Origin: Marvania coccoides
Taxonomy: Eukaryota > Chlorophyta > Trebouxiophyceae > Chlorellales > Chlorellaceae
Reading direction: 5' to 3'
Assembly (NCBI GenBank): GCA_963854735.1
Contig: OY978106.1
Span: 310,001-374,000 of the forward strand
DNA: 64,000 bases
The notes beneath the pieces were generated by a model that saw only the letters and a list, made by a program, of their open reading frames with translations, ran no database searches and was not told the origin of the DNA. The position numbers were made by a program, and so were the translations under genes. Within the stretch, counting starts at the first letter, position 1, and each line of letters starts with the position of its first letter. Shown here piece by piece: positions 21,796-32,900 of this stretch.

Positions 21796-23175
21796 GCTGT
21801 AAGCTGCTCCCTCCCACGTGGTGCGCGTGTGAGAGAAGGCGGAGGCGGAGGCTTCTTTTGAAAAGTTAGTTTCCTCCTCCTCTCTTTTGTGTTGTGCGAG
21901 CGTTTATTTCTTTCCCCTTCACTTCCCTTCACTTCCCTTCCCTTCACTTCCCTTCACTTCACTTCCCTTGATTCTTTCCTTTCTCTCCTTGAGTTATTTC
22001 ATCTCATTTTTAATACGCCAGAAGCTGTGTGGGTGGTGGTGCCTTTTTCCGTTACGACTGTGTGCATGGTTGCTGTGCGGTGTGTGTGTGTGTCCTTTTT
22101 CTCCAAACCCGTTTTTCCCCTCAGAATTCTTTCCGTGCAGCAAAAGCTGTCGAAAGGCACAGCGAGGGGAGCTGTCTCCCTCCCTTCCTTTCCCTTTACA
22201 GCCTTTCTGCACGATAAAACCCCCTCTCTTTAGTGTTCTATCTAATAGATAGCGTCAGCTTTATTTCAAATTGGAGGACGTTTCATTCCCTCCCAGTTTC
22301 AACGCATGTCCCTCGGCCCCTTTGGCCCACTGTTTGGAGCAGGCACCCCCCCCCCGGTCGACTTTCTTTCTTTTTTCTTTATTTCATTACCTCATGCCTC
22401 AGCATTTGGGGCAGCGAGCAGCGTCAGTCCCTCAACACTTGTTCGTCCGTTTCTTCAAATTCATTCATTCATACCGTCGGGGCAGCTGTGTGGTCGTGAA
22501 AACGCCCGCAGCTGAACGCCAGCCCAGCATGGGTGGCAGCTAAATGTAAATGCCGTGGGCACAAAAGATAGATAAAGATAAGTAGCAGACAGAGAGGGCC
22601 TCCCATTTTTTCCTCGCTCCTACTAAAGCTGTCATCCCAGCCCGTCATTGAAACTGGCGTCGAAAGCTGTATCTGAATTTAAGCGCGAACACTGTCCCTG
22701 CCATGCGGGGGTGCGGCTGGCGACAGCGGCGGTGCCACCGCCCCACGCTGAAACAATTTTTCCAGAGCCAAAGAGGTTGCTTGAGTAAGATAAAATTGAA
22801 GGGTTCGATGAGCAACAGCGTTTTCACAATGCTGCCCTGCTCACAAATGAAAAGGGGCGAAATTTTCTGCTCAATTTCATGTTACTCCGACACGAAAAAA
22901 ATTCCTGGCGAACGTGGGCGCATGTCGGCGCGTTGGCAGCAAGCTACTGCATCTCAAATATCATATCATACGGAATGGTCGGGACGGTTTTGAGTACGAG
23001 ATACTGATTTTTCGAAGAAAGCTAGCTGGTGGTGGGCTGAACAAAATGGCCCGTGCTTCCAATACTGAAAAGATAATTGATTTAGCTTGTTGCAACTAAA
23101 ATCCCTCGCCTCGCGACACGCATCATTCCTTGAAAGTGCTATTTTATTTTTTAAGATGCCCTTTAAAGTATTTGA
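21796..23175. other. Intergenic region downstream of ChlH
   Basis: Nearly 1.4 kb with no supportable gene. It begins with the ChlH 3' UTR, including a CT-rich microsatellite (listed separately). The rest is mixed, with short GC-rich islands near 22300 and 22700 that do not form convincing exons. It should contain the promoter of the beta-amylase gene at its right end. Confidence 0.4.
21911..21969 (+). repeat. CT-rich microsatellite in the ChlH 3' region
   Basis: Imperfect tandem copies of CTTCACTTCCC and related pyrimidine units cover about 60 bases, starting some 115 bases after the ChlH stop. Confidence 0.8.
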
Positions 23176-26094
23176 ATGAACACGTCCTGCGGGGCACCAC
23201 GCACCTCAGACGTCCAGCAATTGTTCCAAAACGCATCGAAACGATCACACAGCCCCGCACAGAGCAGCAGACTACCCAGTCCCCCTCCGGGGCCTCCCTT
23301 CAGGGGCCTCACAAGGCCTCTCTTCAGGGCCCTCCCTTCGCGGCAACACCAGCAGCAAGACCCTAGAATCAATCTTAGGCTAGATCCCTCCGCAATGAAT
23401 ACCGTAGACACAGCGACGCAGGCCACAGGGCAGGACCAAAACGGCGACCCAGCGCAGTCCTGCGGCCCAGCAGGAACGCTGCCCAAACCGGGCACAAACG
23501 TGCCCGTATTCATCATGCTGCCGCTGGATACCGTCAACGCCGATGGCATCTTCAAGTACGCGGCCTCCCGGTGGTTTATCACCGCGCTGGAGCACCTCAG
23601 AGACTCTGGCGTGCACGGAGTGGCGGTAGACGTTTGGGTGCGTTTCCCTATCATTTTTCTTCGCTTTTTCCAACGTTTACTCTCTTCAACGAGATATATT
23701 CCGCCTTCTCGACATTTTTAACTATTTCCCGCCTATTTTTGCACCTTTTTCCGGAAGAGTTGGGTGTTTTTTATTTTTCTTTCGTTTCAACTTTTTTTTT
23801 TGCAGTGGGCGGCCGTGGAGCGGCGCCCCCGGCGGTACGACTGGTCGGGATACCGCCTGCTCTTCGACATGATCTCAGCCCTGGGCCTCAAAGTGCAGGT
23901 GGTGATGGCCTTCCATGCCTGCGGCGGTAACGTCGGCGACAACGCCGAAATCCCGCTGCCAGCGTGGGTAACGGCGGCAGGGGACCGCGACCCGGACATC
24001 TACTTCACGGACAGACCCAGGGACTCCACCCCTGGGCAGCGCAACCGCGAGTGTATCTCGCTATTTGCAGCAGAGGAGCCAGGCAAGTTGTGAAATATGA
24101 TGGTAGATATGGGGGTGGGAACAAAACTCTCCTTTCTCTCTTTCTTCCTCTTTTTCCCATTTTTTCTCAACTAAAACGTAGTACTTAGTCCTTTTCGATA
24201 GCATAAGGCCGTTAACTTAAAACTCAATTGAGCAATTTGATTATTCTACTTTTACTAGCTTCTAAACGCCAAAATTTATTTCTCCTGCGCTCTCCCCCAG
24301 GCCTGCTTCGCGGCCGCTCCCCCATGCAGTGCTACGTGGATTTCATGCGTGCCTTCCGCGACGAATTCACCTCTGACCTCAGCGTTCTCATCGAGGAGAT
24401 CGTCGTCGGCAGCGGTCCCTGCGGCGAGCTCCGCTTCCCGTCCTACCCCGAGACCAACGGCTGGCGCTTCCCTGGCATAGGCGAGTTTCAGTGCTACGAC
24501 CGACGCGCACTGGCCTCCCTGGCGCGCGCCGCGGCCGCCGCGGGCCGCTTGGAGTGGGGCAACGCGGGCCCGCACGACGCAGGGGGGTACAATTCCGGCC
24601 CTGAGGAGACGGGATTCTTTCAGGGGTGGGGTGGGCGATGGGACACTGAGTACGGGCGGTTTTTCCTTCGTTGGTACTCCCAGGCGCTGATAGACCACGG
24701 GGACCGCATGCTGGCGGCCGCCACCAGCGTGTTTAACGTGAAGAGGAGCGACGGCGCGCTGGCGGCGGCGGCGGCGAAAACGCAGGAGGGGGGGGACACC
24801 CCCATGTCTATGGATGACAACACCAGCTCAGAGGGGGGGGGCATTCCCGGGTGGTTACCGTGGCGGCAAGGCTCTGGGAACTCCGGCGGCGGCGGTTCCC
24901 TGCGTGGCGGCAACGGCATCGGCGGCAACGGGGACAACGTGAGAGCAGTGGCCAGCGCAGGCAGCCTGGACGGTCTGGCAGCGCAGCCGGTGGGTTCCTC
25001 TTTCTTCCCAGACTCTGCGCCGGCTCCTAACTCACCTAACAGCAACTCTAGCGGGGGTCAGCCAAGTTCTGCGCCTGGAGCGCCGCTGCTGGGGCAGCTG
25101 GCTGGGGGTGGGCCCTCCCGCCCGCCCAGCTACTCCTCGTTCCGGTCTTCCTCCATCTCTGAAGGGCTCAACACCCTGGAAGACTGGACATGGCCCTCTC
25201 CTGCAGGTAAAGCTTTTTTATTTTAACATTATTAATTTTTTTATATCTTCTTGTTCTCCTCATTCATATTTTTAGATAAACATCATCAATCTTTCTTTGA
25301 CACTCTTTCTGTTTTCAATTCAACTTTCACTCCCTGTCCTTTAAATTTGACCCTTTCCTCCCAATTCTTTCTAAGCTATAATTTCGATGAATCCACCCAC
25401 TGTTGCAGGCCCCCCCGTGGCGCTCACCCTCAAGATCTCGGGTGTTCACTGGTGGTACCGCAGCCGCAGCCATGCCGCGGAGCTCACCGCTGGCTACTAC
25501 AACGTTGACGGCAATGACGGCTATGGCCCCGTAGTCAACCTCTGTTCCCGCCACGGCGCCAGCCTGACGCTGACCTGCGTGGAGATGTGCGACTCGCAGC
25601 ACCCGCCCGAGGCGCTGTGCGGACCCGAGGGGCTGCTGCGGCAGGTGCGCGAGGTGGCGGCGGCCGCGGGGGTTGAAATTAGCGGAGAAAATGCTCTCCC
25701 GTGCTTCATGCCCAACGTGATCGACGAGGTGGCGCTGCAGCGGGTGGTGTACAACACCCAGCCATGGGGCACGCCGCTGCAGCTGCAGCAGGGCGCGGGG
25801 GAGCCGGGCGAGGGCGGCCTGTTTGGCTCTGCCGGTGCTTTGGTATCAATGTCTGATCTCGCAGGCGCTGCTGGAGGGGAGGGAGACGGCGCTGCTGGCG
25901 GTAGCGGCGGGGGTAAAGGCGAGGCCAAGCTCCCGCCCCTTCGCAGCTTCACTTTCTTGCGGTTGACGCCTGAAATGATGGCGCCGTCGTATTTTGCCCA
26001 GTGGGGGCGCTTTATGGCGCTGATGGCGCACAACGCGCAGCGTTTCAAAACCTCGCCGCGATGGCGCCAAAACCTGGGATTTTCCAACCAGTGA
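23176..26094 (+). CDS. Beta-amylase (GH14), probably plastidial
   Basis: Exons 23176-23637, 23806-24082, 24301-25206 and 25409-26094 give 776 residues. A long Pro/Ser/Arg/Gln leader (about 1-105) looks like a plastid transit peptide plus linker. The GH14 core begins at [12 protein letters not shown] and includes [16 protein letters not shown], the catalytic acid Glu289 in [39 protein letters not shown] and the catalytic base Glu642 in GENALP. Beta-amylases release maltose from glucan ends. Between the two halves of the barrel is a Gly/Ser/Pro-rich insertion of about 150 residues (395-548) not normal for GH14. Intron 2 has a GC donor (CCAG|GCAAGT), the only choice that keeps the frame. A second in-frame Met lies at codon 74. 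It shares a pathway with the dikinase at 54.7 kb. Confidence 0.92.
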
Positions 26095-26549
26095 TTGAAT
26101 TTTCTCTCCTGTTTAATAGTTCCTCGGTAAAATTTTCGTTTGTTTGTTTTTCCTTCCAATGCCACCCATACAAGACCGCACATTCGAGTGATTTTAATTA
26201 AATAAGATGATATTACTAGCGCGGCACTACTGTTAACTTTACCCTGCTTCCTCGTATCGCTCATTGTTGTTTTTGCCCTGATGAATTGATTTGTGATCTC
26301 ATTTGTCTCGCTGTGCTGCTCTTGACGCTTTTGATTCATTCGTTAAGAACAACGGCAATGTGTCATATCATATATATGTAACATACATTGAGAGTGTGAA
26401 AGGAAAGCGTACATTGTGGCTTAAGCAAAAGAAAGAGATCAAGTAGATGGCAGCAACAAGAGGGGGGAGTGCTTTCCCCCCGAAAGCACTCGTCGTGGAA
26501 AAATGTGGTTTTTCATCTCTTTTTCTCCTTTAATATAAAAAAAAAGGGT
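26095..26549. other. Convergent spacer
   Basis: The 455 bases between the 3' ends of the beta-amylase (+) and the STRAP-like gene (-). AT-rich, no coding-like frame, no RNA gene seen. Confidence 0.4.
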
Positions 26550-27638
26550 TCACGCTCCCCCTGCTGCCACCTTCTCAGCCCCGCCGTTCACTCCGTTGGC
26601 TGCAGCGGCCCCAGCTGCCGCGAAATCCGTGTTCCAAATTCGGATTGTCCCGTCTTCAGACCCCGAGGCGTACGTCGCTCCCCCGGGCGCAAATCGCACG
26701 CAGTGCACCGGTCCGTGGTGCCCCCTCCCGCTGTCCACCTCCTCTCCGCTCTCAAAGTCGTACAAATGCACCCACATGTCACTGCCGCCCGCCACAAATT
26801 TTCCCTTCTCCGGGCAGTAACTCGCGCTTTCCACCTCGTACCCCGCCACTTTGTGCTCCTTGGCGAGATTCAGCGTGGCGCCGTCCCGGAACGCCACGCT
26901 GCTGCCGTCTGCGGTCACAACCCAGCGCCCTCCCTCGGTCACCTCGATGCTGGTCACGCCGCCGGCGGTTTCCAACGTTTTAACCACCCCACCGCCAGTG
27001 CGTACGTCCCACACGTCCACGTTGGGCATGCTGAGGTACGACACCAGCAGCACGGCGTTGTCCTGGGCCCAGGCGGCGCAGCGAATGGCATCGGTGGCAC
27101 CCACAATTTCCTGAGGTGGCGCTTCTGGACGCTGCAGGTCGAATATTCGCAGAAGGCGCTCGGGGCCGCCGGTCACGAGCCTGGAGGCGGTGGCACCGCG
27201 CTCAAACGCGGCGGTACGCACGATGTGTTTGTGCGGGAACTGATGGATTTCATCCCCGGTCACAGCGTTCCACACTCGCGCTGTGAAGTCGGCAGAGGCA
27301 GTGGCGGCCACGAACGCCGGGTCATTGAGCACGCACGCCCACACCGCGCCTTTATGACCCTGAAAAGTGCCCACCCAGTCGCCAGTGGCGCCGTTGCGCA
27401 GCATCGGCTGGCCGTCCTTGCTGGCGCTGGTGAGGAAGTAGCCATCGGGGGTGACGGGGCTGCGGAAAAAGAGGTTGAGAAATGGGGGTTGCATGAGTTG
27501 GATGTGTTGAAAAATAGGAGAAATAGAGGTGTTCGACGTGCTGAGGCGGCGGGGCAAAAGGACGCACCTAAACTGTAAATCTACGATCGGCCGGGTGTGT
27601 CCGTGGCAGACAATGGGCATTTGGACGCGGCGGCTCAT
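26550..27638 (-). CDS. STRAP/Unrip-like WD-repeat protein
   Basis: Exons 27638-27568 and 27459-26550 give 326 residues. The chain is a seven-blade WD propeller whose blades match serine-threonine kinase receptor-associated protein in order: CHGHTRPIVDLQFSP, YFLTSASKDGQPMLRNG, GDWVGTFQGHKGAVW, DFTARVWNAVTGDEI, HKHIVRTAAFE, and at the end GPVHCVRFAPGGATYASGSEDGTIRIW. In animals STRAP (Unrip) works with the SMN complex in snRNP assembly and in signalling. A scaffold role in RNP assembly is the safest guess in an alga. An Ala/Gly tail closes the protein. The single intron is GT-AG. Its start is only 263 bases from the divergent POP5 start. Confidence 0.88.
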   Translation of the reverse strand: MSRRVQMPIVCHGHTRPIVDLQFRCVLLPRRLSTSNTSISPIFQHIQLMQPPFLNLFFRSPVTPDGYFLTSASKDGQPMLRNGATGDWVGTFQGHKGAVWACVLNDPAFVAATASADFTARVWNAVTGDEIHQFPHKHIVRTAAFERGATASRLVTGGPERLLRIFDLQRPEAPPQEIVGATDAIRCAAWAQDNAVLLVSYLSMPNVDVWDVRTGGGVVKTLETAGGVTSIEVTEGGRWVVTADGSSVAFRDGATLNLAKEHKVAGYEVESASYCPEKGKFVAGGSDMWVHLYDFESGEEVDSGRGHHGPVHCVRFAPGGATYASGSEDGTIRIWNTDFAAAGAAAANGVNGGAEKVAAGGA

Positions 27639-27901
27639 TGTGGTACGTTGGTGACACAGTGCTGTCGTGAAAAACGAAAAAATGATTGAAATAAATAAAT
27701 AAAATGAAATAAAGGCCTGCTTCTACGACTTCCGCCGCTGCCCCTCGCAGCTTCCAGCACTCTCCCTACAAATTTAAATTAATTGATTGACCGGAGAATG
27801 CGCTCCATTGTTGGCTGCTCTCTTTCTAACATTGCCTTCAATTTTTCGAGAGTGCAGTCGATTGTTTAAAATTTTGAAGTTAGACAACTTTAAACATCAA
27901 C
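27639..27901. promoter_or_regulatory. Bidirectional promoter of the STRAP-like and POP5 genes
   Basis: The 263 AT-rich bases between divergent starts. Both genes act in RNA or RNP processing, so shared control is plausible but not shown. Confidence 0.4.
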
Positions 27902-28647
27902 ATGGTGCGCTACAAGAACAGATACATCGTATTCGAGCTGACTTGGAAGGACGGGCGCTTCGATGACACTCTGAGTGAGCTTATTTTATCCTCTTTTCGG
28001 CTTCTGGGGGAGACGATGAACCTAAAAATTAAATTGCATGTCGATCAATATGCTGGGCATTGCATGCAATTAAACTTTTGTGATCCTATCTCACCAACCT
28101 CCAGATGAAGCAGCCCTCTTGGCCGCATTCCGCGACAGCATTCAGCAAAATTTCGGGGATTACGGACTAGGCTCGTTGCTGGCTTCGTTTCAAGGTACGG
28201 TTGAATGCACGGTTCTTTTTTTTAATTTAAAAATTATCGCCACTCACCGCCACCCTTTTTCTTATAATACTTCGCAGTCAAACACCTCAATCCCGTGACC
28301 AACATCGTAATGGTGCGCTGCAGCCGACAACACTACAGAAAGGTTCGTATTTAACTTGTCTTCTTCTTTGCAATTTCTGCCTCCGTTTTTTTTTTAGAGC
28401 CTAATTTAGGACACTTTGCATTCATTTCACTCCCCCATTGCAGGCCTGGTGCTCTCTCACTCTCATTACCGATATCAGGCATCGAGTGGTGAGGATTCAA
28501 ATGCTGAATCTCACAGGGACATCAAAGCTGTGCGTGGAGTTTGCTACGGCGGCCAGCGCAGCGAGGCTGGAGGGCATGAAGCTGAATAAGACGCAGCAGG
28601 GGCTGGCGGAGGAGGCAGCTAAACGATTGGAGGCGGTGGAGGCGTGA
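27902..28647 (+). CDS. POP5: RNase P/MRP protein subunit POP5
   Basis: Four exons, 27902-27974, 28105-28194, 28278-28342 and 28444-28647, give 143 residues, the usual POP5 size. The start MVRYKNRYIVFEL is the family signature. FGDYGLGSLLASF, the VKHLNPVTNIVMVRCSR strand-turn and the segment starting WCSLTLITDI complete the RRM-like POP5 fold; an acidic helix ends it. POP5 is a core protein of nuclear RNase P and RNase MRP, which mature tRNA 5' ends and pre-rRNA. All junctions are GT-AG and in frame. Confidence 0.92.
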
Positions 28648-29985
28648 AAATTAGATTCGTGGGAGCTGTTTTCCCCTTCCTTTGAGTCTTGTTTACTGTC
28701 GAGAATAAAACTTTTTCGTGAAGTGCCCTCAGGGCAACGAGCGGCTCTGGCTTTCTTTGATGAGAATCGATATTGCGGGCCAAAAATAGCACACCAGCAG
28801 CATTTGTGTGTCGCCTTTGTGTTTTGTTCTTCAATGTGCAGAACTGCAGCCGCACCAGCGCGTTTTGTGGATTTTAGTTCACTCGGAATTGCTGCTGGGT
28901 TGTAGGAGGAGGACCTGGTTGGCAGGCAAGGAGCCTCAGTGCAGGCCGGCAATGGGAGGAGGAGCGAGGATGGAGCAAGCGCTCAATGTTTCCATTGCAG
29001 TTTTCTTTCTATTCCAGATGGTCTTGGAGTGGGTTTTCTTGAAAGTCGAAAATTTCAGGGCAACGATGAGGCGTAATAGGTTAAATGGTTCCATTGGAAA
29101 CACGGTTTGCAGCGGCAGAAGGATGATTTTAGTTTTATCTATTTTCATCTACGACTTTGTAGGCCGGCTGGCGTTCCTTGAAGTGGGGCGCATGTAAAGA
29201 AGGGAGGGAAAGGGATGAAGACTGGCGAATTTTTGGCAGCATGGGGCCAAGACGCGAAAGCACATGAAGGCAGCGGTCGACCTGTTCAGAGCATTCATTA
29301 GATGAAATGAGCGCCCATCACTCCTGGTTCCTTCTGGAGCCCTTGAATTGAAATTTTCTTTTCTGGCGGCGATATGCGTCACAGAAATTCTTCAAGGCAA
29401 TGCACGCTACTAGCACCTGTAAAATCGCTATGAGTCTTTCTCATGGGCTTCACGTGCACCTTCACCTGCAGAGCCAGTCAACCAGGCAGACATTTTGAGC
29501 TCACTCAACCTCGTTCTTGTAAATTCCCAGGGTCATCCCGTCGCCTTTGCAATCTCCCAAGGGCACTCTCCCAAGGTCAGATCGAATGTCAGAGTTTCTG
29601 GCCAGGCGTCTTGTCTGCCGAGCACCTGCGCCGGCACCACTCTTGCCTCTGGCTGTTCTCCTTCCTGACAGGCAACAGATCCAACTGGAACTTTATAACA
29701 CATAATTCAAAAGTTTTAATATATGCCAGGTGTAAACATCGTTTTTCGCAGCAACTCGAGAGATAAATTTTCAAAAAAATAACTAATTTTAAGATCAATT
29801 TTTTTTGAAGACCGATGCAGCAGCTGGTTTCTTGATCACAAATCATATGGAATCATGCCATTAGCAAGTTGAATAAATAAAAAAATAGTATGCGACAGCA
29901 AAGAGAAAAATATATGCCAGGCCCTGAGGGGATGTATCGGCAAGCGCATTCTTAACATTCTACAGTGAATAAAAAATGAAAAAAT
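28648..29985. other. Intergenic region, no supportable gene
   Basis: About 1.3 kb between POP5 and the DmX-like gene. Several open frames exist on both strands, but none has coding-like composition, consistent splice signals or a recognisable motif. It should include the POP5 terminator and the promoter of the large gene to the right. No tRNA-like fold was noticed. Confidence 0.35.
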
Positions 29986-32900
29986 ATGCACGTTGATATG
30001 TGCAGCATCACAAAATGCACCGTGCGAGGCCAGACGGCAGGGTGCCCCACCAGCAAGCCTGTCGATTTCCTGGTTCCAGGCCTGGACGGGTACCACTTTG
30101 TGGCCTGGGGCGTCGACAGAGGGGTGATCAACGTCGGGTGCTTCCAGGTGCGCCTTCATTTTCAATAACCTCGCTCAAAATTGTAATCTCTCAATAAGCT
30201 CTTGATCACTCTATTCTCATTTCGCGTATTGTCCCGTCGCTCTCAGGTGCCTCCGGGTACGAGCGGCGATCCCACCGCCCCATTTGCAGCCCCCTGGCGC
30301 CACCTGGTGTCTCTACAGCTGGAAAATGACGGTTTCGAGGAAAATGCCCCCGCCCCTTCCGCTGTCACTCACTTGGCCTTCGGCGGAGGCCCCCACATGC
30401 TGCTGGCTGCCGCAACCCGCACTCACCTGGCCGTCTTCTCCCTGGAGCTCCTCATGGACCACGTGTTTGCGGCAGACAGCGAAGCGTTGACTGGCGGTTC
30501 CATGACCTGCAACTTTGCATGGGAACTTTCTTCTGCTGTGCATGCTGGGCAGTACCTGGTGGGCGCCGTGGAGTGCGCTGCGTCTGCAGACGTCCTGGGC
30601 ATCTCCTGGACCCACCAGCTCGACGGCTTGCTGGTCGCAGATGCAGCAGGAGGGCTCGTGATGTGGCAGCTCCGCCTGCTGACGCCGCTCTCCTCATCTT
30701 TCGCCCTTCCAGGCACCGCAGCGCAGCTTAGGCGGGTGTGGGAGGCGCGCGCCCCTCGCCCACAGGACCTCATCAGCGCGGGGGTGTCTGTGGACGCGCC
30801 TGCAGCTTCTGCAAGCTCGCACGCCGAGCGGGGCGCCAGCGTTTGGTGGCCTGAAACCTTCCTGTCGCCGCCGGGAAGCCCCGGCGCCGCGCCGCAGGCG
30901 CGCAGGGAGCGGCTCAAGCTGCCGTGCGAGGTGAAGTGGCTGGCGTGGTGCCCAGGGGTGCTGAGGAAGGATGTTTTAGGGGCGGGGCTGGTCAGCGGGA
31001 TGCAAACGCCGCCCAACGGCGGGCCAGAGGCGGAAAAAGGCAGCGCTGCGGCGTCTTCGACGCCTGTAGAGGACCACCCGGCGTTGATGACGCTGGGGAT
31101 TGACGGCGTTGTGCGAATATGGGTTGAAATGTTGGTCGTGCACAATTCTGCTCCGTTTGACAGCACAGCAGGCGCAGCAGGCGCCGTGGGCAGCCCACAG
31201 AAGAGGCAGCTGGGTGCCAGCCCGTTTGCTTCTCGTCCGGGCACGCCAGACGGCATCACGCCAGCCGCGTCACCGCGAAATCATCACCAGCAGCAGCAGC
31301 CGTCGGTGGATTCTTATTTCGCAATGGCGCTCGTGGTGGACCCCCAACCGCCCACCACGGCTGACCACGACCCCACCCCGTCGCCCCCTCCCCCAGCAGC
31401 CCGACCTTTGTCTGATTCTTCTCCCGAGTCAACTCCTCCGTCAGCGCCAGCAGGAGCAGCAGCAGAGCAGGCAGCAGCGGAAGTAACGGCTGTGCGATGG
31501 GTGAAGGGCACAGGCGCGATGCTGGGGCGGCAGCGGCGGGGGTCAATGGCCTCCCCTGAGGTGCTGTGGCTTGTAGTAGTGAGTCGTGTTGGCAGCGGTA
31601 TCCCTGCAGACGATCGCAGCATGCATCACGTGAGGCTGTACGCGGTGCGCGGACTGGCGGCGGTAGTGGTGGCGAACTTACCGGGCAGCGTGGCGGGCGT
31701 GAGCAGCATGGCCATGGGTTCAAAGCGACCTCAAGTGAGTTTTTTTAGAATAATAATTTTATTTGCCCCCCTCCCTTTTCCACTGCATCACTCGCTTTTC
31801 CGCTATATAATTAAGACATTTATCATACAAACCACGCTTAAGCCGGATACCTTTTCATTTTCCACTCATTCAATCCCCTTTGAACTACTTGTTTTTTTTT
31901 TTTTTTTGTAGGCGGTGCTTTGGGGGGAGCATATCTGGGAGGGCGCAGCAACCACGACAACGCAGCACTCCCTTGCCACCACCTCCTCCGCTCCTTGTTT
32001 CTCCACCTTCTCCGCATGGATGAGCGCCGAGGCGGACTTCCCTCGCGTCACATGCTTCGACGCCTCCTGCCTGGGCAGCGGGACAGCGGGAGAGGCCGGT
32101 ACGGTAGCAGCAGCTGCAATTACCTACACCACGGTGCTAGCAGACTCTCCCAACTTTCCAGAGAGCCTGCACCAGCGGCTGGACGCGCTGTATGCGTGGG
32201 GAACAGCCACCAGAGCACACGCCGCCCCCATTTGCGCCGCTGCCGTCACCTCCTCATCCGGAAGAGGGGGGATCTCGGGCTTTGGGGATTATATGGGAAA
32301 AGCGGTGCTGGCGGCGACGGTGGACGTGGCGGGGCAGCTGCTGCTGTGGCGGCTGCAGACGAAAGGTTGCTTGGAGGCGCGGGCTGCCATTTATTTGCCC
32401 AGGCAGCAGTTTTTTGACGTAGAGTCGCGGCCCATACCATGTGGACAGCCGCGATGCCTCGCGTGGGTGGCAGCGGCCGAGCTAGGGGTGCCGCAGCCGC
32501 GCTCAGGCGGGGGCACGTTGGTTTTGCTCGCAGGAGTTGGCAACTGCGTGGTAGGGCTTTCCAGCCCGATTCCTACCTCTGGAAAGGTGGAAGATATGCA
32601 GGTGGACAGTTTCTGCGCGCTGGAGGGCGATGTTTTTGCGGTGGTGGCAATAGAGCAGCAGCGGGACACTTCGTTCGGCAGCAGCGTTGTCAACGCACAG
32701 CAGGCGCCGCAGGTCAACGCCGTAGCAATCCACTGCCGAGGGGACAGCGGCCCACGCTTCGCCACGCTGCTGGAGATCACCTGCAGCGCAGCCAGCAGCA
32801 CCGGCGGCGCGTTTTTCTCCAGCATTGCGGAGTCTCCCCCTGCTGCCACTGCAGCCTCGCTCCCGCAGCTGCATGTACGCCCCATCGCCACCGCAGAGCT

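Noticed and set aside
22801..22815. GGGTTCGATG resembling a tRNA T-arm (also near 40906)
   Set aside because: No matching acceptor, D-arm or anticodon stem could be folded around either site.
22703..22993. Possible small gene downstream of ChlH
   Set aside because: Short, Cys/Arg/Gln-rich and without splice signals or conserved motif.
29443..29766. 107-codon frame in the POP5-DmX spacer
   Set aside because: No splice support, no recognisable motif and mixed codon use; it may be chance.
31867..31911. Long T run before the DmX-like exon 3 as a possible retroposon tail
   Set aside because: It is the polypyrimidine tract of a normal 3' splice site; no target-site duplication or element body is present.
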